Assembly (NCBI GenBank): GCA_900544675.1
Contig: UQVZ01000001.1
Span: 62,001 to 126,000, forward strand
Origin: an uncultured Bacteroides sp.
GTDB taxonomy: Bacteria > Bacteroidota > Bacteroidia > Bacteroidales > Bacteroidaceae
Reading direction: 5' to 3'
Length of the DNA stretch: 64,000 nt
In this document: positions 1-8,727 of the stretch, in pieces
Position numbering within the stretch: position 1 is the stretch's first letter
Layout of the letters: each line of letters starts with the position of its first letter
Made by a program: the position numbers and the translations under genes
Notes under the pieces: model-generated
What the model saw: only the letters and a program-made list of their open reading frames with translations
Database searches by the model: none
What the model was told of the DNA's origin: nothing

Positions 1-3000
1 ATAGATTATTATAAGCAAGCACAGAACCGGGAGGCTGCCCTGCTCACCGAAGTGGCGAAACTCTGGTTCCAGAAACGGAGGATGGACAATTTCAAGCCGT
101 ACCGCCTCACGGATGATGAGCTTATTGCCAGCCTGCACGGGTTGATTGACACGTATGCCGGCCAGCCTGCATGTGCGGATGCATACGTGAAACTGGTGGT
201 GGCTTACCGCGATGCCGGCCGCTTGAAAGAAGCCGTGGAGACGGCTCGCGAAGGGCTGGCGAAGTACTCCAAGGGCGAATGGGCAAAGGACTTGCAGGGG
301 CAGATAGACTACATCACCCGTCCGATGCTGAACGTGGATATCCCTTTCCTTTATCCGAACTACGAAACCGATGCGAACGTGACGTATGCCAATATCGAAG
401 GCGTTACGCTCGAACTCTATCGCCTGAACCTTGCACCCACGGCGGCACAGCTCCAGTTCCGCGAAGAGACCGACCGCGATGCCTTGCTCAAGCAATACGG
501 GACGAAGGTTTCCAGCCGCTTCTATGCCCTCCGCGCCACGGAGGATTACCAGCGGCGCGATACCGTGTTGCGCTATACATTGCCCGGCGAGGGCATCTAT
601 ATGCTGAAGCAAATCCCGAAAGGAGTGGAAAAAGGCATCGCTTCGGCGGTGATGTTTGTCTCGCCCTACCAAGCCATCGAGCTACCGGTACAGGGCAGGC
701 AACATGAGTTTATAGCCGTAGACCGCCTGACAGGACGTCCTGTTCCGGGTGCGGAGATAGTGACCTACCAGCTGAATATCTACGATGCGAAGGCAGACTA
801 TGCCTTGTGGAACGTGCACCGGACGGATGCGCAGGGACGGACGGCGTTTGAAGTGCCGAAACGGACCGGCGCTTATTACAATGTGCGTACGCCCGGACAC
901 GACTTTATGGCTATCACCCGGTTGAGCACAAACAATGGTATAGTGGATGTGGCTTCGGAAGGGTGGAAGAAACAAGCCGACCTGTTTACCGACCGTTCGT
1001 TGTACCGTCCCGGACAGACGGTGCATGTATCGGGTGTGGTGTACGAGCAGGATGGCGACTCCATCCGTGCGGCTTCGTATGCCAAGGATAAGCTGAGGCT
1101 CTATCGGGGGTCTCAAAATGTGGGCGAAGCCGATGTGTGGACCGATGAGTTCGGGGTCTTCTCGCACGAGTTTGCCTTGCCCGATAATTTGCTTCCGGGG
1201 CAGTATTACCTGTCAGGTTATGACCGGTCGGTGGTGATTCAGGTAGACGAGTACAAACGGCCTACTTTCGAGGTACGGTTCGACCCTTATAAGGAAGCCT
1301 ATACGATGGGCGATTCGGTGCGTGTCTCGGCTGAGGCAAAGACGTATGCCGGTGCTCCGGTGCGCAATGCCCGGGTGAAATACCGTGTTGTCCGTACCGA
1401 AATGTCGTGGTTCCGCTGGCAAGGGGCAACGGAAGAATTGCTTTCGGGCGAAACGCAGACCGATGCCGATGGCAAGTTTTATATCTGTGCCAGGCTGACA
1501 GAACCCGATTACGAGGCGGAGCATACCTATTATATCTATAAGGTATCGGCGGATGTGACCGACGGTGCCGGCGAGACCCGTCAGGGCGAACTGGCTTTGC
1601 CTGCCGGCGAGCAGACCCTCGGCTTGCAACTGAAGGGATTGAACGCAAATGTGATGCGCGAAAAGCAGGAACGCATCCAGGTGCAGGCGATGAACCTGAA
1701 CGGACAGCCCGTGCAGGTGGAAGTGGCATACAAGGTATATGCCTTGGATAAGGAGGGCAAGAAAGGTGCTTTGCGTTACGAAGGCAAGGCAGAGTCGATG
1801 CAATCGTTTGTGCCTTCGGACGTGTGGGCATTGCCTTCGGGCAGGTACCGCATGGAGGTCTCGGCACAAGATGAAAAGGGTCGTCCTTGCACGGCAGAGC
1901 AGGATTTCGTGCTTTTCTCTAAGACAGACCGCACCTCGCCGGTAGAAGAAACCGCCTGGTTTTATCAAGACGGCGATAGCTTCGGAAGCCAGGAGCCGCC
2001 CACGTTCTATATCGGTACGAACGAGGAAGGGGTATGCCTCTTCATCGATGTATACGATGGACAACGGCGTATTGAATCCCGGCAAGTGACGCTGGATAAG
2101 GAACTCAAGGCGTTCAGTTTCCCTTATCGTGAAGCGTATGGCGATGCGGTGACCGTAGCATTCACCTTTATGCGCAAAGGGAATTTGTACACGAACCAGT
2201 CGCTCCTGACTCGTCCCGTGCCCGATAAGCGGTTGGTGATGAAATGGGAAACATTCCGCGACCGCCTGCAACCGGGCGGACAAGAGACTTGGACGCTGCA
2301 CATCGCCCGTCCTTCGGGGATGCCGGCGGAAGCCAACCTGATGGCTACGCTTTACGATGCTTCTTTGGACGTGTTACGTAAGCACGACTGGCGTTTCGGG
2401 CTTTCGTTCCCACGCCGGGCGATGTACGTGCGTGCCGATTTCGCTTCGGCATTCCAGCGGCTACGGATGTACGGTGATTTCCCGATAACCTATCCCGGCG
2501 AGGGCTTCGACTTGCTTTATGGAGACTATAGCAGGCTATATACTACGTGGTTGGGAGGTTTCCGGAGAGGATTTACATTCTTGAGTCGTGCCAATGCGGT
2601 TCAGGAAGAAATGATGGAAGTAATGCCATTGAGTGCATTGGAGGGAGCGGATATAGCTGATTTGCGTGAAGTAAGATATGATGCTACGGCTGCACCGGCT
2701 CCCGCTTTCCAAATGAAGAAAGGGGATGTAGGTGGAGGTGAAATACAAATCAGCATCGCCGATGTGAAGGGTGTAGGAAGTGCGGAGGCAGAACAAATGC
2801 CGGTGCCTGCCCTGCGCGAGAATTTTGCCGAGACGGCTTTCTTCTATCCCAACCTGCGCACCGATTCGTTGGGCAATGTGAGCGTCTCCTTTACCGTGCC
2901 CGATGCCCTGACCCAATGGCGTTTCTTGGGCTTTGCCCATACGCGGGCTATGGATTATGGTTTGTTGGTTGATACGGTCCAGACCTCGAAACCCTTTATG

Positions 3001-5079
3001 GTGCAGCCCAACTTGCCGCGCTTTATCCGGAGGGGAGACCGTGCGGTGATAGCGGCTTCGCTGGTCAACTTATCAATGGAAACCGTATCCGGAATTGCCC
3101 GCATTGAATGGTCGGATCCGGTTACAGGAAAGGTCGTGGCACACGATAAGCAATCGTTCTCGGTAAGTGAAGGCGAGACGGGAACGGTGCATTTCACTTT
3201 CGAAGTGCCCGAAACCTATGATGTGCTGGTCTGCAAAATCGTAGCGGAAGCCGGTGAATATAGCGACGGGGAACAACATTACGTACCGGTGCTGACTGAT
3301 AAGCAATGGATGACCGAGACCGTACCCGTACAACTGGACGGAACCGAAACAAAATCGGTAGCTGCCGAGGAATTGTTCAACAAGCAGAGCAAGACCGCTA
3401 CAGAGAAACGCCTGACGGTAGAGATGACCGCCAATCCGGACTGGTATGCCGTACAGGCACTTCCGGTGATGGGAAATCCTTCGGAAGAAGACGCCTTGTC
3501 GTGGGCTTCGGCATATTATGCCAATGCATTGGCTGCGCACATCGTCCGTTCTAATCCGCATATCGAAGAAGTGTTCAAGGCGTGGAAAGCCAATGGAACG
3601 GACAAGGAAACCTTGCTCAGCAACTTGGAACGTAATCAGGACCTGAAGAACCTGTTGCTTGCGGAAACTCCGTGGATAGCGGAAGCCGCTGATGAAGCCG
3701 AGCAGAAACGCCGTGTCGCCTTGTTGTTCGACTTGAACACGATGGCCAACCGCCGGCAGACGGCTGTCGGCAAGCTCAAGGCCTTGCAATTACCTGACGG
3801 TTCGTGGAGCTGGTACAAGGGAATGACAGGCAGCCGCTATATCACGACGCAAATAGTGGAGATGCTGGCACGCCTGCAAGCGATGAAGGTGACATTGGAT
3901 TCGGGCATAGGCGATATGTATGTGCGCGCGATGGAGTATCTGAAGAAAGAAGCGCAGGAAACCTACGAAACAATGAAGCGCCGGGAAGCCGAAAAGGACC
4001 TTCTGGTAGTTCCCGACCAGCAGACTATACATTATTTATATATATGTGCGCTCGACCCGTTGGCAGCCAACCATGCTGACAAGCAGGTGAACAGCTATTT
4101 TATCTCGAAGCTGGAGAACCGCTCGGCGGAATATTCCATCTATGAGAAAGCGTTGATAGCCCTTGTGATGCAGGGAGCAGACCGTCAAGAACAGGCATCC
4201 GAACTGGTTCAGTCCATCAAGGAATATGCTGTAGGTACGGAAGAATTAGGCATGTATTTCGATACGCAGAAAGCCGCTTACTCATGGCGGAACTATAAGA
4301 TTCCGACTCAGGTAGCGGCGATGGAAGCCATCTTCCGTATAGCGCCGGACACGGAAATGCTGAACCGGATGAAGCAATGGCTGCTGAAGCAGAAGCAGGT
4401 ACAGGCGTGGGAAAGTTCCGTATCCACCGCCGATGCCGTGTATGCCTTTTTGTGTATGGGCGGCAATGGGCTTGCCGAAGGCGGACAGATGGAAGCTACG
4501 GTAGGCACAACTACCTGGCAGACCCCGCAAGACGCGTTGGGATACATCCGCAAGACCTTTTCCGGAACCGATGCAGAAGCCGGTGAAATAAAGATGAAAC
4601 GTACCGGCGAAGGACTGGGATGGGGCGCGGTTTATGCCCAATACCTGGAAGATATGGATAAGGTAATGCCTGACAAAGGTACCGGACTGCAAATCGAACG
4701 GGCGTTTTACCGTGATGGCGAAAAGCTTTCCCGCCGTGCGGAACTGCACGTAGGCGATAAGATAACGGTACGTCTGACGGTATCGGCAGACCGCGATATG
4801 GATTTCGTTCAGGTAAAGGATGAGCGTGCGGCTTGTATGGAACCCGAACAACAGCTCTCCGGTTACCGATGGGGTGGAGGCATCGGTTATTATCAGGTAG
4901 TCCGTGACGCCTCTGTTTCCTTCTTTATCGACCGGATGCGGAAAGGCACCTATCAGTTGGAATACACCGTCTATATAGACCGTGCCGGGACTTATCAGGC
5001 AGGAAGCGCCACCGTTCAGTCGGCTTATGCTCCGGAATATAGCGGGTATACGGCTGGCGAGACATGGGTCGTGGAATAG
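1..5079 (+). CDS. alpha-2-macroglobulin family protein (5' partial)
   Basis: Very large secreted protein of the bacterial alpha-2-macroglobulin (A2M) family, whose members are thought to trap proteases or act in the envelope. The reading frame is open from base 1, so the true start lies upstream; 1692 residues are visible. Numbering from base 1, the MG2 hallmark TDRSLYRPGQTVH is near residue 330. The MG7-type stretch YPNLRTDSLGNVSVSF is near 950. An alpha-toroid follows at about 1150-1550 (DGSWSWYKG near 1270), and a beta-rich receptor-binding-like domain ends the protein. I find no CxEQ thioester motif in the toroid, so covalent protease trapping is unlikely. The stop is followed by a strong GC-rich hairpin. 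Family assignment is secure; the biological target is unknown. Confidence 0.93.
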   Translation: MDYYKQAQNREAALLTEVAKLWFQKRRMDNFKPYRLTDDELIASLHGLIDTYAGQPACADAYVKLVVAYRDAGRLKEAVETAREGLAKYSKGEWAKDLQGQIDYITRPMLNVDIPFLYPNYETDANVTYANIEGVTLELYRLNLAPTAAQLQFREETDRDALLKQYGTKVSSRFYALRATEDYQRRDTVLRYTLPGEGIYMLKQIPKGVEKGIASAVMFVSPYQAIELPVQGRQHEFIAVDRLTGRPVPGAEIVTYQLNIYDAKADYALWNVHRTDAQGRTAFEVPKRTGAYYNVRTPGHDFMAITRLSTNNGIVDVASEGWKKQADLFTDRSLYRPGQTVHVSGVVYEQDGDSIRAASYAKDKLRLYRGSQNVGEADVWTDEFGVFSHEFALPDNLLPGQYYLSGYDRSVVIQVDEYKRPTFEVRFDPYKEAYTMGDSVRVSAEAKTYAGAPVRNARVKYRVVRTEMSWFRWQGATEELLSGETQTDADGKFYICARLTEPDYEAEHTYYIYKVSADVTDGAGETRQGELALPAGEQTLGLQLKGLNANVMREKQERIQVQAMNLNGQPVQVEVAYKVYALDKEGKKGALRYEGKAESMQSFVPSDVWALPSGRYRMEVSAQDEKGRPCTAEQDFVLFSKTDRTSPVEETAWFYQDGDSFGSQEPPTFYIGTNEEGVCLFIDVYDGQRRIESRQVTLDKELKAFSFPYREAYGDAVTVAFTFMRKGNLYTNQSLLTRPVPDKRLVMKWETFRDRLQPGGQETWTLHIARPSGMPAEANLMATLYDASLDVLRKHDWRFGLSFPRRAMYVRADFASAFQRLRMYGDFPITYPGEGFDLLYGDYSRLYTTWLGGFRRGFTFLSRANAVQEEMMEVMPLSALEGADIADLREVRYDATAAPAPAFQMKKGDVGGGEIQISIADVKGVGSAEAEQMPVPALRENFAETAFFYPNLRTDSLGNVSVSFTVPDALTQWRFLGFAHTRAMDYGLLVDTVQTSKPFMVQPNLPRFIRRGDRAVIAASLVNLSMETVSGIARIEWSDPVTGKVVAHDKQSFSVSEGETGTVHFTFEVPETYDVLVCKIVAEAGEYSDGEQHYVPVLTDKQWMTETVPVQLDGTETKSVAAEELFNKQSKTATEKRLTVEMTANPDWYAVQALPVMGNPSEEDALSWASAYYANALAAHIVRSNPHIEEVFKAWKANGTDKETLLSNLERNQDLKNLLLAETPWIAEAADEAEQKRRVALLFDLNTMANRRQTAVGKLKALQLPDGSWSWYKGMTGSRYITTQIVEMLARLQAMKVTLDSGIGDMYVRAMEYLKKEAQETYETMKRREAEKDLLVVPDQQTIHYLYICALDPLAANHADKQVNSYFISKLENRSAEYSIYEKALIALVMQGADRQEQASELVQSIKEYAVGTEELGMYFDTQKAAYSWRNYKIPTQVAAMEAIFRIAPDTEMLNRMKQWLLKQKQVQAWESSVSTADAVYAFLCMGGNGLAEGGQMEATVGTTTWQTPQDALGYIRKTFSGTDAEAGEIKMKRTGEGLGWGAVYAQYLEDMDKVMPDKGTGLQIERAFYRDGEKLSRRAELHVGDKITVRLTVSADRDMDFVQVKDERAACMEPEQQLSGYRWGGGIGYYQVVRDASVSFFIDRMRKGTYQLEYTVYIDRAGTYQAGSATVQSAYAPEYSGYTAGETWVVE

Positions 5080-5091
5080 ATTGAGAATAGA

Positions 5092-5151
5092 CAAGCGGGG
5101 CGGCAATGCGTCGGACAATATAAACTATCCGGCGCATTGCCGCCCCGCTTG
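5092..5151 (+). terminator. strong hairpin terminator after the A2M gene
   Basis: A 23-bp stem (5092-5114 with 5129-5151) contains one G-T wobble and a 14-nt AT-rich loop. It lies 12 nt after the A2M stop codon. The stem is very GC-rich. A T-rich stretch follows only after about 20 nt, so it may act as a transcript-stabilising 3' hairpin as well as a terminator. Confidence 0.65.
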
Positions 5152-5174
5152 CTTGTCAACTTGTTGCTTTAATT

Positions 5175-5206
5175 TTTGTTCGTCATTGATTTTCTCTTTA
5201 TCTTTG
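5175..5206 (+). promoter_or_regulatory. Bacteroides-type promoter for the DUF1573 gene
   Basis: TTTG at 5175-5178, 20 bp, then TATCTTTG at 5199-5206. This matches the Bacteroides -33/-7 consensus (TTTG, then TAnnTTTG) with ideal spacing. It is 28 bp before the chosen ATG. Confidence 0.75.
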
Positions 5207-5233
5207 TTCTCTCAAATTCAGAATAGACAAAAG

Positions 5234-6316
5234 ATGATGAAACGTATTCTATTTTTATTCAGCATATTGCTCGGTACGGTGCTTTCGGCATACGCTCAGC
5301 CGAAAATCACGTTCGACCGTGAGAAGCAGGATTTGGGCTATCTCCTTTGGCGCAATCCGACTACGGTTACTTATTCGTTTACCAATACCGGCGACAAGCC
5401 TTTGGTTATCTCGAACGTAACCGCTTCGTGCGGATGTGTCAGTGTCGACTGGACGAAACATCCCATACCGGCAGGAGGGAAAGGAACGGTAAGCGCGGTC
5501 TTCGATGCCGAAGCCATCGGACATTTCTATAAGGAAGTCGGCGTGTATTGCAATGCCAATCCCCTGCCTATTTACCTGGAGTTCAACGGAGAGGTGACAG
5601 CCGATGCCAAGAACTATTCGTTTACCCATCCGTACGGGTTCGGCTCGGTACGCTTGAATCAGGAGGAAATCGAGTTTGAGAATGTCAATAAGGGCGACCG
5701 TCCCGAAGTGACGATATTGGTAGCCAATACGTCGAGTAAGACTTATGCGCCGGTATTGATGCACCTGCCGCCCTATCTGTCGGCAAAGGCTACTCCCGAG
5801 GTCTTGGGAAGAGGGAAGAACGGAAAGATTGTAGTGACGCTTGATACGGAAAAACTTCCCAAGTTAGGCATTACGCGCGCTTCGGTCTACTTGTCACGTT
5901 TCCCCGGCGACAAGGTAGGGAGCGATAACGAGATTCCGGTATCGGTTGTGCTCTTGCCCGATTTTTCCAATATGACCGAGCAACAGAAAAACAATCCTCC
6001 GCAAATCTCGCTTTCCGCTACCCAGTTGGACTTTCCCGATTTAAAGCCTACGCAGAAGAAGTCGCAGAATGTGATAATCACCAATACAGGCAAGTCGAAT
6101 CTGGAAATTCAGGATATGCAAGTGAACAGTATTGCGCTTGGAGTCAGCCTGAAAAAGACGGTATTGAAACCGGGCGAGTCGACGAAGATGAAGATTACGG
6201 TATTGGCGGAAAATCTCTCCCGTGTAAAAGGAACACCACGTGTGCTGATGATAACGAACGACCCGGCAAAGCCTTCGGTTACGGTCCGGGTGAAAGCGAA
6301 ATTAAATAATAAGTAG
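5234..6316 (+). CDS. secreted DUF1573 domain protein
   Basis: Exported protein of 360 residues with immunoglobulin-like folds. The ATG at 5234 is chosen because it opens a signal peptide (MMKRILFLFSILLGTVLS, then AYAQ) just after a good promoter. The longer upstream frame runs through the terminator hairpin. Residues about 25-115 are a DUF1573 domain with the usual SCGC motif near residue 66. A second Ig-like repeat of the same kind occupies the C-terminus (about 255-355, TNTGKSNLEI and KPGESTKMKI). DUF1573 proteins are abundant in Bacteroidetes and probably act at the cell surface; no enzymatic role is known. It has its own promoter and is separated from meaB by a repeat-rich spacer, so it is probably monocistronic. 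Confidence 0.88.
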   Translation: MMKRILFLFSILLGTVLSAYAQPKITFDREKQDLGYLLWRNPTTVTYSFTNTGDKPLVISNVTASCGCVSVDWTKHPIPAGGKGTVSAVFDAEAIGHFYKEVGVYCNANPLPIYLEFNGEVTADAKNYSFTHPYGFGSVRLNQEEIEFENVNKGDRPEVTILVANTSSKTYAPVLMHLPPYLSAKATPEVLGRGKNGKIVVTLDTEKLPKLGITRASVYLSRFPGDKVGSDNEIPVSVVLLPDFSNMTEQQKNNPPQISLSATQLDFPDLKPTQKKSQNVIITNTGKSNLEIQDMQVNSIALGVSLKKTVLKPGESTKMKITVLAENLSRVKGTPRVLMITNDPAKPSVTVRVKAKLNNK

Positions 6317-6520
6317 TTAAAGGAGTTAAGAAGTTAAGTAGTTAAGTCAATAGCTTTTCTTCTTAGAAGTTAAAGGAGTTATCACTCCGCTTCGCTCCGT
6401 TAGAAGTTAAAGCCAATAGTTTTGAGGATGTAAACGTCAATAAAATGTATTGACTTAACTACTTAACTACTTAACTTCTTAACTCCTTAACTACTATACT
6501 ATAACTTCTCTAACTCCTTA
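6315..6520. repeat. iterated AGTTAAG heptamer spacer forming a long hairpin
   Basis: The spacer between the DUF1573 gene and meaB is built from iterations of AGTTAA(G/A)N. About 6315-6352 carries the motif in one sense and about 6450-6497 in the reverse complement, ending in CTTAACTCCTTAACTACT. The halves can pair into a stem of roughly 35 bp. A second small palindrome, CACTCCGCTTCGCTCCG, sits between them. It could terminate transcription or isolate meaB. No coding potential is seen. Confidence 0.6.
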
Positions 6521-6533
6521 AAAATAAAAAACT

Positions 6534-7625
6534 ATGGAACACCCCGAGAACAGTAATGAATACAAAGGGTTGACTGTAAACAAAGGAATAGACCAACCCA
6601 CCAATGTGAATCCTTACCTGAAAGCAAGGAAACGGGCACGGCGCCGGCAATTTACCGCGGGCGAGTATGTAGAAGGCATCTTGAAAGGAAATATTACAGT
6701 GCTGAGTCAGGCAGTTACGTTGATAGAAAGCGTCAAGCACGAACACCAGGCTTTGGCGCAGGAGGTCATCGAAAAGTGTCTTCCTTTCTCGGGCAATTCC
6801 ATTCGTGTAGGCATCAGCGGTGTGCCCGGTGCCGGCAAGAGCACTTCGATTGATGTCTTCGGTTTGCACGTTTTGCAAAAAGGTGGCAAACTTGCCGTAC
6901 TTGCCATAGACCCCAGCAGTGAACGGTCGAAAGGAAGTATCTTAGGCGACAAGACCCGTATGGAGAAGCTTTCCGTTCATCCCGATTCGTTTATCCGCCC
7001 CAGTCCTACAGCCGGTTCATTGGGAGGTGTAGCCCGCAAGACGCGCGAGACCATAATCCTTTGCGAGGCTGCCGGATTCGACAAGATATTTGTAGAGACG
7101 GTCGGAGTAGGGCAAAGCGAGACGGCTGTCCACTCGATGGTAGACTTCTTCTTGCTGATTCAGCTTGCCGGGACGGGTGACGAGCTGCAAGGTATCAAGC
7201 GAGGCATCATGGAGATGGCAGACGGTATCGTTATCAATAAGGCGGACGGCAACAACATCGAGAAGGCAAAACTGGCCGCTGCTCATTTTCGTAACGCCCT
7301 TCATTTGTTTCCGGCGCCCGAATCGGGCTGGATACCGAAGGTCTTGACTTATTCCGGCTTCTATGGTATCGGCATTCAGGAAATCTGGGATATGATTGAC
7401 GAATACTTTGCTTTCGTCAAGGCAAACGGTTACTTCGAGCACCGTCGCAACGAGCAGGCGAAATATTGGATGTACGAAACCATCAATGAACAATTGCGCG
7501 ATCGTTTCTATACCCATCCCATCGTAATGCCGATGCTGGCACACGAAGAAGAGCAGGTACTCTCGGGTAAGACAACTTCGTTTTCCGCTGCCAAACGGCT
7601 GTTGGACACCTACTTTAATAAATGA
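6534..7625 (+). CDS. meaB: methylmalonyl-CoA mutase-associated GTPase MeaB
   Basis: G3E-type GTPase chaperone that loads and protects adenosylcobalamin on methylmalonyl-CoA mutase, the enzyme of the succinate-propionate pathway central to Bacteroides fermentation. The 363 residues fit the ArgK/MeaB family. The P-loop GVPGAGKS is at about 96-103, followed by the switch region AIDPSSERSKGSILGDK, then ETVGVGQSE and the base-recognition motif NKAD at about 235-238. The roughly 50-residue N-terminal extension before the helical region is typical of the family. The mutase genes are not in this window, so MeaB acts on a partner encoded elsewhere. A palindromic repeat follows the stop. Confidence 0.95.
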   Translation: MEHPENSNEYKGLTVNKGIDQPTNVNPYLKARKRARRRQFTAGEYVEGILKGNITVLSQAVTLIESVKHEHQALAQEVIEKCLPFSGNSIRVGISGVPGAGKSTSIDVFGLHVLQKGGKLAVLAIDPSSERSKGSILGDKTRMEKLSVHPDSFIRPSPTAGSLGGVARKTRETIILCEAAGFDKIFVETVGVGQSETAVHSMVDFFLLIQLAGTGDELQGIKRGIMEMADGIVINKADGNNIEKAKLAAAHFRNALHLFPAPESGWIPKVLTYSGFYGIGIQEIWDMIDEYFAFVKANGYFEHRRNEQAKYWMYETINEQLRDRFYTHPIVMPMLAHEEEQVLSGKTTSFSAAKRLLDTYFNK

Positions 7626-7637
7626 AGAATGAAGAAC

Positions 7638-7672
7638 GAAGAATTAGTGGATGTTTTCTATTCTTCATTCTT
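7638..7672 (+). repeat. 35-bp inverted repeat, left copy
   Basis: A 35-bp sequence centred on TTAGTGGATGTTTTCTA. It is perfectly repeated in inverted orientation at 8670-8704, on the far side of the CMD-cupin gene. Flanking GAAGAAT/ATTCTTC repeats (about 7621-7710) also let this copy fold into its own hairpin just after the meaB stop, so it may double as a terminator. Confidence 0.8.
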
Positions 7673-7763
7673 AATTCTTCATTCTTAATTTTTAATTCTT
7701 CATTTCTGTAAATCTGGTACAATCATCTGTGATTTGGTTAGGCGGTAATTGGGAGAAAGCGTT

Positions 7764-7771
7764 TATCTTTG
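7764..7771 (+). promoter_or_regulatory. -7 promoter element of the CMD-cupin gene
   Basis: TATCTTTG matches the Bacteroides -7 consensus TAnnTTTG, 33 bp before the ATG. No TTTG is found at the ideal distance; the nearest, at 7733-7736, is 27 bp away. Only the -7 box is supported. Confidence 0.45.
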
Positions 7772-7803
7772 TGCGTAGAGATAACCATTAAAAGCGATTA
7801 CCT

Positions 7804-8640
7804 ATGAAACCGTTTCGACTGAACATCAAGAAGGCACTCCTCTTGGGGATGCTTGTATCAACAACTAATATTCAATGTATTATGGCACAAGAAAAGATTA
7901 CACAGACTGCTGGTCGTACACAGTTGGGAGAGTTCGCTCCCGAATTTGCGAAAGTAAACGATGACATCCTCTTCGGTGAGGTATGGAATCGTCCGGGACT
8001 GAGCCCGCACGACCGCAGTATGATTACCATTGCTACCTTGGTAGGCAAAGGCATTATCGACTCTTCGCTTACCCATCACTTGCAATTTGCTAAAAGCAAC
8101 GGCGTGACCCGTACCGAGATTTCCGAACTGTTGACTCACGTTGCTTTCTATGCCGGATGGCCCAATGCGTGGGGAGCTTTCCGTCTGGCTACGGAGGTAT
8201 GGGCGGAAGATGTTGCGGATGATAACGGAAAAGCCGCTTTCCAGCGTGAAATGATTTTCCCGATTGGTGAACCTAATACCGCATACGCGAAGTATTTTAT
8301 CGGTAACAGTTACCTGGCACCCGTTTCACGCGAACAGGTAGCATTCTCGAATGTGACTTTCGAACCGCGTTGCCGTAACAACTGGCACATTCATCACGCT
8401 ACGAAAGGAGGCGGTCAGATGCTGGTTTGTGTAGCCGGACGCGGCTGGTATCAGGAAGAAGGCAAGCCTGCCGTACAGATGCTTCCGGGCGATGTCATCC
8501 ATATTCCTGCCAATGTAAAGCACTGGCACGGCGCGGCTGCCGATAGCTGGTTTGCTCATTTGGCTTTCGAAGTTCCCGGTGAGAATACTTCCAACGAATG
8601 GCTGGAACCGGTATCGGATGAGGAATACGATAAGCTTTAA
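7804..8640 (+). CDS. exported carboxymuconolactone decarboxylase-like/cupin fusion
   Basis: Two-domain protein of 278 residues. The N-terminus (KKALLLGMLVSTTNIQ, then CIMAQ) looks like a signal peptide. Residues about 45-140 are a CMD/AhpD-like helical domain (GLSPHDRSMITIATLVGKG; HVAFYAGWPNAW). The CxxC pair of AhpD peroxidases is absent, so that redox chemistry is not expected. Residues about 170-265 are a cupin with likely metal ligands in WHIHHA and KHWHG. Such fusions occur widely in gut anaerobes, often near aldo-keto reductases, with poorly defined roles. Here the gene stands alone between inverted 35-bp repeats and converges on the DUF3737 gene. Domain calls are firm; substrate unknown. 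Confidence 0.87.
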   Translation: MKPFRLNIKKALLLGMLVSTTNIQCIMAQEKITQTAGRTQLGEFAPEFAKVNDDILFGEVWNRPGLSPHDRSMITIATLVGKGIIDSSLTHHLQFAKSNGVTRTEISELLTHVAFYAGWPNAWGAFRLATEVWAEDVADDNGKAAFQREMIFPIGEPNTAYAKYFIGNSYLAPVSREQVAFSNVTFEPRCRNNWHIHHATKGGGQMLVCVAGRGWYQEEGKPAVQMLPGDVIHIPANVKHWHGAAADSWFAHLAFEVPGENTSNEWLEPVSDEEYDKL

Positions 8641-8669
8641 TAAATGAAGAACTGATTAAATGAAGAATG

Positions 8670-8704
8670 AAGAATGAAGAATAGAAAACATCCACTAATT
8701 CTTC
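8670..8704 (-). repeat. 35-bp inverted repeat, right copy
   Basis: Exact reverse complement of 7638-7672. It lies between the convergent stops of the CMD-cupin and DUF3737 genes. Surrounding iterations of GAATGAAGAATGAAG and their complement (8661-8728) form a local hairpin that could terminate both genes. Confidence 0.8.
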
Positions 8705-8727
8705 ATTCTTAATTCTTCATTCTTCAT

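Noticed and set aside
1213..2301. Long minus-strand open frame opposite the A2M gene
   Set aside because: It is antisense to a clearly coding A2M frame, has no family resemblance and no promoter; a shadow frame.
4982..5233. Upstream extension of the DUF1573 protein
   Set aside because: The extra 84 codons run through the A2M 3' end, its terminator and the promoter, and would precede the signal peptide.
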